64,000 bases of DNA, taken from Bombella pluederhausensis. GTDB taxonomy: Bacteria > Pseudomonadota > Alphaproteobacteria > Acetobacterales > Acetobacteraceae. Under the pieces are notes generated by a model that was not told where the DNA came from, did not search any database, and saw only the letters and a list, made by a program, of their open reading frames with translations. Numbering within the stretch: position 1 is the first letter of the stretch; the number at the start of each line of letters is the position of its first letter. Both the position numbers and the translations under genes were made by a program. Shown here piece by piece: positions 17,286 to 26,158 of the stretch. Where the stretch lies: assembly GCF_026385525.1 (NCBI RefSeq), contig NZ_JANIDY010000004.1, positions 1 through 64,000 of the forward strand, in the 5' to 3' direction.

Positions 17286-17969
17286 ATGAAACGCCACAGC
17301 CTTTCCTTCGCCCTGTTCATTGTCCCTGTTCTGGCCTCGCTGCCCGCTGCCCATGCGGAGCCCGGCGATCCACTCCCGGCCTCTAAACGACCAGCAGCAC
17401 CGGCTCTGCTTGTCCCTACTCTGCCCTGCCAGAAACTGGCCAGCACACCCCTGTCTTACGCCTCGACCGGCAGTGACGATTCCCTCCATGTCCGTGTCCA
17501 CTGCACCATGGCGAAAGGAACGGACGGTCTCTGGCGGGCAAAATCCTGCACATATGACCCTAAATGGAACGGCCTCTATATGCCGCGCCACCACAAAGCA
17601 CGCCCTTACAGGGAAGCAGTGGAAAACTACGTGAACAATGCCTGCTTCACCGATGGGCAGCTGACCCCCTATTTCTCCGATGAACAGACAGACCAGCCTG
17701 ATGCCGTCTCTGCGGAAGATGCGTGGTCATCCCGCCTCATTACGCCATGGCGGGAGACCCAGCTTGCCCGTGGCATCAGCCCAGCGCAGGATGAAACAGT
17801 CGGGACCATCTTCCTGCACAATAGCCATGTGAAGGTGACGCTCAGCTTCACCCATGTTCCGCCCGTCACGGCAGAGGAAAACAACATGGACAAAGCAGCC
17901 CATTCCCCCCGCCGTTTTCAGCCTGCCGTGAGCCTCATCAATCTGGATGGCGTCACCGCTGGTCAATGA
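17286..17969 (+). CDS. Hypothetical secreted protein
   Basis: A protein of 227 residues: a signal peptide (MKRHSLSFALFIVPVLASL then PAAHA, cut before EPGD) and a periplasmic domain containing four Cys (LPCQKL, VHCTM, KSCTYD, NNACF), which may form two disulfides. The ATG is preferred over a GTG 14 codons upstream because the signal peptide starts here. I do not recognise the family. It converges on the monooxygenase gene, whose 3' end it overlaps by 7 bp. Confidence 0.7.
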   Translation: MKRHSLSFALFIVPVLASLPAAHAEPGDPLPASKRPAAPALLVPTLPCQKLASTPLSYASTGSDDSLHVRVHCTMAKGTDGLWRAKSCTYDPKWNGLYMPRHHKARPYREAVENYVNNACFTDGQLTPYFSDEQTDQPDAVSAEDAWSSRLITPWRETQLARGISPAQDETVGTIFLHNSHVKVTLSFTHVPPVTAEENNMDKAAHSPRRFQPAVSLINLDGVTAGQ

Positions 17970-18274
17970 GCGGAAGGAAACAGCTTATGCAGGAAGCGGA
18001 TCTGCTTCGTCACGATTCCCAGCTCCCTCAGGGCACCTGAAAACACAGCAAAATGCGGTGCTGCCTCATGCGCCTGAAAGGCCGCACGGTCTGCATAAAC
18101 CTCATACAACACCACAAGATTGGGATTATCTGCACTGCGCTGAACGGTGAACTCCAGACAGCCCGGCTCATCCCTTCTGGAGCAGATAGCGTCATCCCGG
18201 CAGGCTTCCAGAAACGCTTCCACCGTTTCCTCTCTGGCTTCGAATTCGGCCAGAACGACAAAAGGCTGCGTCAT
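17963..18274 (-). CDS. Antibiotic biosynthesis monooxygenase (ABM/YgiN-like) domain protein
   Basis: A protein of 103 residues, the usual single ferredoxin-like ABM domain: FVVLAEFEAREETVEAFLEA, SRRDEPGCLEFTVQRS, NLVVLYEVYADRAAFQAHEAAPHFAVF. Members are cofactor-free oxygenases or quinone-related enzymes such as YgiN; many have no proven substrate. GAGGAG sits 6 nt before this ATG and directly abuts an ATG two codons earlier, which decides the start. A longer frame upstream is not needed. Confidence 0.85.
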   Translation of the reverse strand: MTQPFVVLAEFEAREETVEAFLEACRDDAICSRRDEPGCLEFTVQRSADNPNLVVLYEVYADRAAFQAHEAAPHFAVFSGALRELGIVTKQIRFLHKLFPSAH

Positions 18275-18478
18275 AATCATCTCCTCACGGCCAGAGAGGC
18301 AGAAAACACCCCGCCCCTGATTGTGCCAGAATGAACCCCAGCCCCACCTGACGCAATGTGTGTCCCCTCCCATTCCAGCAAACCAGACCTGAACCAGACC
18401 CACCTTGTCAGACAGAGGAAAGAACGATCTGATAGGGTCGGTAGTGTCAGTCTTTCATTGAGGGTAAGGAGTCTCCCT

Positions 18479-18964
18479 ATGGTCAGCCAGCAGGATACCG
18501 CTGCAACCCGTTTTCTCGACAGCACGGGCGTCCCCTATGAGACCTGCCAGTATGACTATGCCCCACAGAAAGGCCGTATTGGCGAACAAGCCGCCAGTGC
18601 AATCGGGGCGGCACCATCCGCCGTCTTCAAAACGCTAGCCATCAAGGTCGACCGGAAACAGCCTGCCTTTGCCGTCATCCCCGTAGATAAACGAGTCAAC
18701 TTCAAGGCTCTGGCCGCCGCACTGGGAGGCCGGAACGCCAAAATGATGCAGCCCGATGAAGCTCATGAACGCACAGGGTTCGTCTCCGGTGGGACAACAC
18801 CTTTTGGCTCAAAGGAAACCCTGCCGACCGTCATTGACCGCAGCGCACAAAAGCATGACACCATATGGATCAACGCTGGAGCACGAGGGTTTCTCGCCTG
18901 TCTGACTCCTCAGAATATCCAGAAGGTAACGCAAGCTGTTTTTGCCAGCATCACCGAATCATGA
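18479..18964 (+). CDS. ybaK: Cys-tRNA(Pro)/aminoacyl-tRNA deacylase, YbaK family
   Basis: A protein of 161 residues with the YbaK/EbsC fold: GAAPSAVFKTLAIK (catalytic Lys), FAVIPVDKRVNFKALA, KMMQPDEAHERTGFVSGGTTPFG and the C-terminal INAGARGFLACLTP. It hydrolyses mischarged Cys-tRNA(Pro) to protect translation accuracy. AAGGAG 8 nt before this ATG sets the start; the frame is open 41 codons further upstream but without family similarity. Confidence 0.9.
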   Translation: MVSQQDTAATRFLDSTGVPYETCQYDYAPQKGRIGEQAASAIGAAPSAVFKTLAIKVDRKQPAFAVIPVDKRVNFKALAAALGGRNAKMMQPDEAHERTGFVSGGTTPFGSKETLPTVIDRSAQKHDTIWINAGARGFLACLTPQNIQKVTQAVFASITES

Positions 18965-19112
18965 TCCTTTAGAACATGACCATTTCGTGACGGTAATTTC
19001 ACTAACGTTTCATGCGCCTGCGCTCTATATCCTGATGCCGGACACACCATGACAGGCAGCCCCTGCGCTGGTCCGTTATCTGGCTGATAATGCTGAAACA
19101 AAGGAGAGCCCA

Positions 19113-19553
19113 ATGATCCCTGTCTCAGAAACACTCAAAAAAGTGGCAGCCGGACTTGCCGTAGCCACCCTGTCCTGCGGGCTGGCAGCCACACCGGCAG
19201 AGGCCCATCACCATCACAGTTTCGGGCACAGCTTCGCCCGTGGGCTGGGATATGGCGTAGGGTCCGGCATTGGCTATAATGTGGTGGACCGGGCTTTCAA
19301 CGGGTTTGACAGAGGCTATTACGGCGATAGCTATGCCATGCCTTATGCTGTGCCCAGCTACAGCCCGCCGCCCGCTCCGGCCACCAATGTCGTGATCGTC
19401 CAGCCACCGGCACCGCCTCCGGCCCCTCCCGGTTATCCATATCCCGTACCCGGCTATACCCGCTACCAGCCGGGGCAGGGTTATGTGTCCCAGACAACGA
19501 CTTATGTACAGGGCTACGGCTATGTACCATCGCCCCAGCCCATCACCCCCTGA
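19113..19553 (+). CDS. Hypothetical secreted Gly/Tyr/Pro-rich protein
   Basis: A protein of 146 residues with a signal peptide (KKVAAGLAVATLSCGLAA, cut after EAH or PAEA), a His cluster AHHHHSFGHSF just after it, a Gly-rich glycine-zipper-like segment (GLGYGVGSGIGYNVV) and a Pro/Tyr-rich C-terminal half (PPAPPPAPPGYPYP). AAAGGAG precedes the ATG. Likely periplasmic or outer-membrane associated; the His cluster could bind metal. No family recognised. Confidence 0.72.
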   Translation: MIPVSETLKKVAAGLAVATLSCGLAATPAEAHHHHSFGHSFARGLGYGVGSGIGYNVVDRAFNGFDRGYYGDSYAMPYAVPSYSPPPAPATNVVIVQPPAPPPAPPGYPYPVPGYTRYQPGQGYVSQTTTYVQGYGYVPSPQPITP

Positions 19554-19714
19554 CAGAAAACAGCACCACCGGGGCGGCAGAACCAGAATTATTCTGCCGT
19601 CCTGCTTCCCCATCACATGAATGACCAGTAAAAACAGGTTGATTCATACAGGGCTCTATCTCTATGGAAGCAAAGGCTTCCATAATCATATAAAGAAAGA
19701 GTTAATTGTCAGGG

Positions 19715-22700
19715 ATGGTCTTCTGTCGGCTTTTCATCGACCGCCCCGTGGCGACGACACTGTTCGCTCTGGCCATTTTTCTGTCCGGGCTGATCGCCCT
19801 GCCATTTCTGCCCATTTCCACCATGCCGGATATGACGGCCACCTCCATCATGGTGATCGCCAACCAACAGGGGGCAGACCCGCAACAGATGGCCACATCT
19901 GTTTCCACCCCGCTGGAAAGACGGCTGGCCTCCATCTCTGACGTCCAGACGCTGGAATCCATTACCAGCAGCGGGCAGACATCCATTTTCATGGACTTCT
20001 CCTCGTCCCGCAATATTGATGGCGCCTTGCGGGATGTGCAGGCCGCCCTGCGGGCAGCCCGCAGCGACCTGCCCAACGGCACGCTGGATTCCGACCCGCA
20101 GGCCTTCAAACTGGATGGTGACAGGCCCATCTATCTCCTGCATCTGACGTCAGATCAGCTCCCTCGTGACCAGCTATACGACCTCGCTACGATCCGGGTC
20201 CGCCCCATACTTGCGCAGATTCCCGGTGTGGGCCGGGTGGAAACATTCGGCGCTTCCAATCCAGCCGTACGTGTGGAGCTGAACCCCTACCCGCTCTACC
20301 GCTGGGGGCTGAACCCCGAAGATATCCGCTCCGCCCTCGCCTCTGCCAACGCCTTCACACCCAAAGGCTTCATCACGGCAGGGGAACAGCGCATCCAACT
20401 CCAGACGAACGATCAGGCCATCAATGCGGCGCAGTACCGGGACCTTGTGGTCGCCTACCGCAACGGGAAAAACCCCATCTATCTGCGAGACATTGCAACC
20501 ATCCGTGATGATGTGCAGGACGTCTATCAGGGTAGCACACTGAACGGAAAAACGGCCATTACCATTGCTGTCATTCCGCAGCCTCATGCCAATACCGTAC
20601 AGATCGTCAACAGCATCACGGAGCGGCTGCCTCTATTACGACAGGCCCTGCCCGCCAGTGCCAACCTCCAGACAGGGCTTGATCTTTCCCTGACCATCCG
20701 TGCCTCGCTGACAGATGCCAAGCAAACGCTGGTCATTTCCATCTTTCTGGTCGTGCTGGTGGTGGCCCTGTTCTTCCGACATTTTGCCAGCACGCTCATA
20801 CCCGCCATCACCATTCCCGTAGCCCTTTCCGGCACACTGACGGCGATGGCGTGGTTCAATTTCTCCCTTGATATCCTGTCTCTCATGGCCCTGACCATTG
20901 CGGCAGGATTCGTCATTGATGACGCCATCGTGGTTCTGGAAAACATCGCCCGCCATATGGAAGCGGGAATGGACCGTCATCAAGCCAGCCTTATCGGAAC
21001 GTCCGAGATCGCCTTCACGGTCGTCTCCATCAGCCTCTCCCTAATCGCCGTCTTCATACCGCTTCTCTACATCCCCGGCACGCTGGGCTCAGCCCTCTCC
21101 GAGTTCGCCATGACCATGGCGGCTACCATTACCATCTCCATGATCCTCTCCCTGACCCTGACCCCCATGCTCTGCGCCCGTTTTCTGGTGGTCGCACCGG
21201 CAGGGTCGGAACCGGACATTCCAGCGAAACCGCAGCAGTCCCTTCTCCAGACTCCCATGAGCTGGGCCAGCTATGCACTCAGACGCTTTGTCGAACTCAT
21301 AGAGCTCGGCCTGATCCGCCTGACGGCAGCTTATGAACACTCCATCGGCTGGAGCCTGCGCTACCCCCTACTGGTAGGCCTGACGCTGCCGGGAAGTTTC
21401 CTGCTACTGGCAGGCGGGGTCATCCTCATGCCCAAAACGGCCATACCGGACATGGACCTTGCCATCCTGCAAGGCAGCGTCAACGGGGAACCAAGCCTTT
21501 CCTTCAAGGCGCTGACACGCCGGATCCATCAGGTTGAAGCCATCATACAGAAGGACCCGGCTGTGCAGACAGTCGTCACCTTCAACCGGACGAGCCATAC
21601 AAGCCGCTTTTTTGTCACGCTGAAAGACAAGGACAAGCGGGACAGCATACCGACCATACTGGCCCGCATCCGCAAGGCCATCCCTCAACAAGCTGGGGCG
21701 GAATCTTTCTTCTGGGCACTCAATAGCGGCAGGCAAGGCGGCGGAGATTCGGACAGTACCGGCAATTACCGCTATGTCCTCCAGAGCGACAGCAGTACGC
21801 CCCTTTACAACACCATGCCCGCTCTGCTGGCAAAGCTGCGGGCCAGTAGAAAATTCCGCAACCTCTCCACCAATGCGGAAGATGTCAGCTTCTCAGCCAA
21901 TATCGTCATTCACCGAGACCTGGAGGCTCGGTACGGCATCACGCCACAACTTGTCCAGAATGCGCTATTTGATGCCTACGGGCAGAGTGTTGTCTCCACC
22001 ATTCATCTGCCACTGACAAACCACAAGGTTGTCATGGTCGTGGGAGAGCCGTTCCGTGAATATCCCAACATGCTGCATCAATTATGGCTTTCCACCTCTG
22101 CGGGAACAGCCGCCGGTGGCATTGCCTCCAACCTTATCCGTGTCCGCACAGGCAAGGCACTGAACACACAGGCGTCTCTCTCCAGAGATTCCGTCACCAA
22201 CTCACTCGCCAACAAGCTTTCGGGCAACAGCTCTAACGGAGCGGCTGTTTCCTCCTCGCAGGAAACCATGATCCCGCTGGATAATGTCGCCAGTATCGTC
22301 AAAACCCCCATGCCGCTGAGTATTGCGCACCATAACGGCTATTACGCCACGACCCTCTCCTTCGACCTCACAGAGGGTACCAGCTACGATGATGCCATTA
22401 CCCTTATCAATAAGGCACTCGTCAGCCTTCACGCTTCGGACACGATTCACGGAGAGTTCACGGGGACGACAGGCGAAACCAACACGCTCATGCTCAATGC
22501 GCTACTGGCTTTTCTTGCAGCCGTTGCCATCATGTATATCGTTCTTGGCATCCTTTATGAGAGCCTCGTCCACCCCATCACCATCCTCTCCACATTACCT
22601 TCCGCCGGTGTGGGGGGCATACTGGGCCTGTGGATTGCCGGGGAGAAATTCAGCCTGATCGCCATTATTGGCATCATCCTACTGACCGGCCTTGTGAAGA

Positions 22701-23029
22701 AAAATGCCATTCTGGTGATCGACTTCGCCATCTATATCCATAATCACAATCCGGCACTGACAGCCAAACAGGCCATCCAGCACGCCTCTGTCATACGGTT
22801 CCGCCCTATCCTCATGACGACACTGGCAGCAGCATTAGGGGCCATTCCCCTCATGTTTGGTGAGGGTTACGGGTGTGAGCTGCGTCACCCGCTGGGTGTT
22901 GCCATACTGGGCGGTATGGCCTTCAGTCAGCTTCTGACCTTCTACACCACACCGGCAGTCTATCTTTTGATGGAAGGGCTAAAACACCGCTGCATAAATC
23001 TCGGTGGCCGGATACGGGCAACCCTGTAA
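19715..23029 (+). CDS. RND (HAE1-type) efflux permease
   Basis: About 1104 residues with 12 expected membrane helices and two large periplasmic loops. It begins CRLFIDRPVATTLFALAIFL and has GFVIDDAIVVLENIARHME (helix 4 proton-relay Asp pair) and in the second half GIILLTGLVKKNAILVIDFA. It pumps hydrophobic compounds from the inner leaflet or periplasm using the proton gradient. The start is either this ATG or a TTG three codons earlier; neither has an ideal ribosome-binding site. Adaptor (membrane fusion) and outer-membrane channel genes, normally adjacent, are absent here. Confidence 0.92.
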   Translation: MVFCRLFIDRPVATTLFALAIFLSGLIALPFLPISTMPDMTATSIMVIANQQGADPQQMATSVSTPLERRLASISDVQTLESITSSGQTSIFMDFSSSRNIDGALRDVQAALRAARSDLPNGTLDSDPQAFKLDGDRPIYLLHLTSDQLPRDQLYDLATIRVRPILAQIPGVGRVETFGASNPAVRVELNPYPLYRWGLNPEDIRSALASANAFTPKGFITAGEQRIQLQTNDQAINAAQYRDLVVAYRNGKNPIYLRDIATIRDDVQDVYQGSTLNGKTAITIAVIPQPHANTVQIVNSITERLPLLRQALPASANLQTGLDLSLTIRASLTDAKQTLVISIFLVVLVVALFFRHFASTLIPAITIPVALSGTLTAMAWFNFSLDILSLMALTIAAGFVIDDAIVVLENIARHMEAGMDRHQASLIGTSEIAFTVVSISLSLIAVFIPLLYIPGTLGSALSEFAMTMAATITISMILSLTLTPMLCARFLVVAPAGSEPDIPAKPQQSLLQTPMSWASYALRRFVELIELGLIRLTAAYEHSIGWSLRYPLLVGLTLPGSFLLLAGGVILMPKTAIPDMDLAILQGSVNGEPSLSFKALTRRIHQVEAIIQKDPAVQTVVTFNRTSHTSRFFVTLKDKDKRDSIPTILARIRKAIPQQAGAESFFWALNSGRQGGGDSDSTGNYRYVLQSDSSTPLYNTMPALLAKLRASRKFRNLSTNAEDVSFSANIVIHRDLEARYGITPQLVQNALFDAYGQSVVSTIHLPLTNHKVVMVVGEPFREYPNMLHQLWLSTSAGTAAGGIASNLIRVRTGKALNTQASLSRDSVTNSLANKLSGNSSNGAAVSSSQETMIPLDNVASIVKTPMPLSIAHHNGYYATTLSFDLTEGTSYDDAITLINKALVSLHASDTIHGEFTGTTGETNTLMLNALLAFLAAVAIMYIVLGILYESLVHPITILSTLPSAGVGGILGLWIAGEKFSLIAIIGIILLTGLVKKNAILVIDFAIYIHNHNPALTAKQAIQHASVIRFRPILMTTLAAALGAIPLMFGEGYGCELRHPLGVAILGGMAFSQLLTFYTTPAVYLLMEGLKHRCINLGGRIRATL

Positions 23030-23126
23030 TCCCGACAAGGAAAAACGGTCACCCACCACAGGCCCTTCTGATTGCACCACTCCGCCGCTGTTTCTATAAC
23101 TGGGCCTCTGACGAGGAAACCCGCCC

Positions 23127-23801
23127 ATGACCCAGAAACACGATGCCAGCTTCCCCCACCCTTCCCTTGATGAGGAAGGGTCACTTCTGCCTCATCCCAC
23201 ACGCCGTACGGTCCTGACAGCCGGGTCCGTTGCTTTGGGTGGTGCAGGAGCCTGCACACTTGCCGTGCCGTTTCTGGACAGCCTCCGCCGCACACAGGCA
23301 AGCTCCGCTGCCAGTACACGGGAACAGGCCGTCATGGATGTTTCCGTGCAGGACCTTGCTCCCGGTGCACATAAGATTGTCGTCTGGCAGGGGATGCCCG
23401 TAGCCATACAGCACCGCACACCGGACATGATCCATGCGCTGGAGGACACCGCCCTGCTCGCCCAACTGGCAGACCCGCAATCCCGTATCAGGCAGCAGCC
23501 TCATGAGGCTGAAAATGCCCACCGTTCCCTCCGGCCGGAATATGGCGTTTACATCACCATCTGCACCCATCTGGGCTGCGTGCCAGACTATAAGGACATC
23601 GCCAGCCTGCCAGCCTCCGGGGGATTCTTCTGCCCCTGCCACGGGTCACAGTTTGATGGTGCCGGACGGGTCCTCCGCAACATGCCAGCCCCCTACAACC
23701 TCCCGGTCCCACCGCTCCATTTCGTGGATGACCACACGATCCGGCTGGGTGAAAGCCTGCTCTCCCCCCATTACAGCCTGAACAGCATCCAGCAGCTCTG
23801 A
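23127..23801 (+). CDS. petA: Cytochrome bc1 complex Rieske iron-sulfur subunit
   Basis: A protein of 224 residues. A twin-arginine segment TRRTVLTAGSVALGG forms the N-terminal anchor. The cluster-binding loops are CTHLGC (Cys146, His148) and CPCHGS (Cys169, His172), with Cys151 and Cys171 as the expected disulfide. It transfers electrons from ubiquinol to cytochrome c1 on the periplasmic face. First gene of petABC, with 15 bp to petB. Confidence 0.96.
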   Translation: MTQKHDASFPHPSLDEEGSLLPHPTRRTVLTAGSVALGGAGACTLAVPFLDSLRRTQASSAASTREQAVMDVSVQDLAPGAHKIVVWQGMPVAIQHRTPDMIHALEDTALLAQLADPQSRIRQQPHEAENAHRSLRPEYGVYITICTHLGCVPDYKDIASLPASGGFFCPCHGSQFDGAGRVLRNMPAPYNLPVPPLHFVDDHTIRLGESLLSPHYSLNSIQQL

Positions 23802-23816
23802 GGGACAGCCCGCACG

Positions 23817-25010
23817 ATGAACGACAACACCACACCCTCCACAGGCTGGCTTTCCACCCGTCTGCCCTTCCTGCGGCCTCTCTGTCAGCATATGGCCCGC
23901 TTTCCCATGCCGCCGGTCAATCTGTTCTGGACACTGGGCGCCTGCCTGCTGGTCGCTTTCGGGCTGATGTTCGTCAGCGGGCTGTTCCTCTCCCTGCATT
24001 ACCAGCCTGACCTGTCTCAGGCCTTCGACAGTGTGGAAGCCATAGAACGGCGGGTGCCATCCGGCTGGATCATCCGCAGCATCCATACGGGGGGCGTGAG
24101 CATGCTGTTTGCTGCGCTCTATCTCCATGTGGGGCGGGGACTCTGGTATGGGTCTTACAAGGCCCCACGGGAACTGGTCTGGCTCTCCGGCCTGTTCATG
24201 ATGCTTCTTTTCATGACGACCGCCTTTGCAGGCTATGTCCTGCCATGGGGGCAGATGTCCTACTGGGGCGCCACCGTCATCACCCATGCCGTGGAAGCCA
24301 TACCGGGAATCGGGCACGGGCTGCTTGTCTATCTGCTGGGTGAGGATACGCTGGGAGGCATCGCCCTGCACCGCTTCTTCATCCTGCATTTCACGCTTGG
24401 CTTCATCATCGCCACCGTGATCGGGCTGCATGTGCTCTGCCTGCATGGGACTGGCTCCAGCAACCCTACGCTGGACAGTCCCCGCCCGGACCACACGACA
24501 CGCCCCTTTGCCCCGTTTTATGTCGTGAAGGACTGTCTGGCCGTCTGCGTCTTTCTGGCCCTCTTTGCCGTGCTGATCTTTTTCCTTCCCGACCTGCTCG
24601 GCAAGCTGGATAATGTCATTCTCGCCAATCCACTCAAAACACCGGCAGACATCACGCCAGAATGGTATCTTGCCCCGTGGTTTGCCATGCTGCGGGCCAT
24701 TCCGTCCCGCCTTGGCGGGCTGATCGCTGCGGCTGCCAGCCTTCTGGTTCTCTTTGTCCTGCCGTGGCTGGACCGCTCCCCCCGCCATAACGCCACCTAC
24801 CGCCCGCTGGTCAGGGCCGGGATGGGGCTGTTCTTCATCGCCTTCATCACCCTCATTCTGGCAGGGATGCACGGAGCCACGCCTCTGTGGGTCTGGCTCA
24901 GCCGGGGGGCCATGCTGGTCTGGTTCCTCGTCTTTCTGGTCCTGCTGCCCGTGACCTCATACAGGGAACGGCAGATGACGGGTTCCTCCACACAGGGAGA
25001 AACATCATGA
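23817..25010 (+). CDS. petB: Cytochrome b subunit of cytochrome bc1
   Basis: A protein of 397 residues with eight expected membrane helices. It contains haem b ligand His residues in RSIHTGGVSMLFAALYLHVGR and ILHFTLGFIIATVIGLHVLCLH, the Qo-site motif PEWYLAPWF (PEWY), and FAGYVLPWGQMSYWGATVIT. It forms the quinol oxidation and reduction sites. The stop overlaps the petC start (ATGA). Confidence 0.96.
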   Translation: MNDNTTPSTGWLSTRLPFLRPLCQHMARFPMPPVNLFWTLGACLLVAFGLMFVSGLFLSLHYQPDLSQAFDSVEAIERRVPSGWIIRSIHTGGVSMLFAALYLHVGRGLWYGSYKAPRELVWLSGLFMMLLFMTTAFAGYVLPWGQMSYWGATVITHAVEAIPGIGHGLLVYLLGEDTLGGIALHRFFILHFTLGFIIATVIGLHVLCLHGTGSSNPTLDSPRPDHTTRPFAPFYVVKDCLAVCVFLALFAVLIFFLPDLLGKLDNVILANPLKTPADITPEWYLAPWFAMLRAIPSRLGGLIAAAASLLVLFVLPWLDRSPRHNATYRPLVRAGMGLFFIAFITLILAGMHGATPLWVWLSRGAMLVWFLVFLVLLPVTSYRERQMTGSSTQGETS

Positions 25011-25738
25011 AGCTTCTGCGTTCCTTCCTGACAGGCACGGCCCTGCTGGTTTCTTTCTCCCTGACCAGCCTGCCTGCTCACGCTTCCAGCACGGATGAAC
25101 CCATCGTCCCCATACAGAAGTCCCCTCCGCCGGCTGAGCCTCTGCCCCCCATGCGCCCGGAAGAACGGGGGCTTATGATCTTCCAGCAGGTATGCAGCTC
25201 CTGCCACAGCATGGAACGGGCCCATTATGGAGACATGATTGGCCTTCAACCCTCCGTCACAGCTCTACAGCACTGGGCACAACAGCGTCATGCAGGGCTG
25301 GAGAGTCCCATCGCCTCCCCCTATCCCAGCGTGGCCGTAGGCAAGGCCAATAATGGCGGGGACTATCCGCCAGACCTCTCCCACATTGCCCGTACCATCC
25401 GGGGCGGGCCGGACTATATCCGCCAGATGCTGGCAGGCTACCGCCCTGTCCCGCCCGGCGTCACACTGGCCCCGAACACCTATTACAACCCCATTGCCCT
25501 GACGCATCACCACAAGTTCAAGATGCGCCCGCCACTGCATGAAGGGATGATTACCTTCCCTGATGGCACGAAGGCAACCATCCCCCAGATGGCCAGCGAT
25601 GTAACGGCGTTCCTCCAGTGGGCTGATGATTCCCATCGCAGCACACGCCACTTCATCGGCACGGCGGTACTGCTCTACTTCGCCCTGCTTGGCGGGGTGC
25701 TGCTCGCCCTCTGGCGGCTGCTGAAACGAACCGCCTGA
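25007..25738 (+). CDS. petC: Cytochrome c1 subunit of cytochrome bc1
   Basis: A protein of 243 residues: signal peptide (RSFLTGTALLVSFSLTSL, cut after AHA), haem c attachment CSSCHS (Cys63, Cys66, His67), a distal axial Met probably in the GMITFPDGTKA or TIPQM region, and a C-terminal membrane anchor (FIGTAVLLYFALLGGVLLAL) followed by basic residues. The start is set by the 4-bp overlap with petB and by the signal peptide; a longer frame within petB is a shadow. Confidence 0.95.
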   Translation: MKLLRSFLTGTALLVSFSLTSLPAHASSTDEPIVPIQKSPPPAEPLPPMRPEERGLMIFQQVCSSCHSMERAHYGDMIGLQPSVTALQHWAQQRHAGLESPIASPYPSVAVGKANNGGDYPPDLSHIARTIRGGPDYIRQMLAGYRPVPPGVTLAPNTYYNPIALTHHHKFKMRPPLHEGMITFPDGTKATIPQMASDVTAFLQWADDSHRSTRHFIGTAVLLYFALLGGVLLALWRLLKRTA

Positions 25739-25746
25739 ACACAACA

Positions 25747-25780
25747 AACCCCGCCGGGAACTTCCTCAGGCGGGGTTTTC
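25747..25780 (+). terminator. Terminator of the petABC operon
   Basis: A 9-bp stem AACCCCGCC/GGCGGGGTT followed by TTTC, 8 bp after the petC stop. Confidence 0.88.
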
Positions 25781-25813
25781 AGTTTCAAGGGACTAAACTT
25801 GTTCAGGCCATTC

Positions 25814-26035
25814 CTATAGGCGCCTCCCCAGACCGAATGGGAGGAAACGCCTGACCCAGCCTGAAACGGACGACCGGGGACGAGTGAAGAAAACATGTTC
25901 AAAACCAGTATGACCACATTTCTTGCACCGGATCACTCTGGGCCAGATCGCATCTGATGGCTGATGAGACACATAAACAGCACTACAGGATTTGCAGATC
26001 TGCTTCATGTATCTGTCAGGCGTACCAATCACCAT
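25814..26035 (-). CDS. Small zinc-ribbon protein
   Basis: A protein of 73 residues. CKSC and CKKC, about 21 residues apart (ICKSCSAVYVSHQP ... VIRCKKCGHTGFEHVFF), make a four-Cys zinc ribbon similar to those at the start of regulatory or redox-sensing proteins. A basic tail follows (WVRRFLPFGLGRRL). GGGAG 8 nt before this ATG supports it over a GTG six codons upstream. Function unknown. Confidence 0.6.
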   Translation of the reverse strand: MVIGTPDRYMKQICKSCSAVYVSHQPSDAIWPRVIRCKKCGHTGFEHVFFTRPRSSVSGWVRRFLPFGLGRRL

Positions 26036-26158
26036 ACGGGCTTCTCCCTTCACGGCAGCCCATGCCTTTACGGAACAGACAAGGGCTGCCCTGCTTCACA
26101 TAACAGCCTGTTACCAGCCCGATACGTCAGTTCCGGTCATAGGCTGCCAGAAGCCGCT

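Noticed and set aside
19574-19600. Hairpin CGGCAGAA/TTCTGCCG after the Gly/Tyr/Pro-rich secreted gene
   Set aside because: Lacks a T run; could be a weak terminator but support is too thin to list as one.
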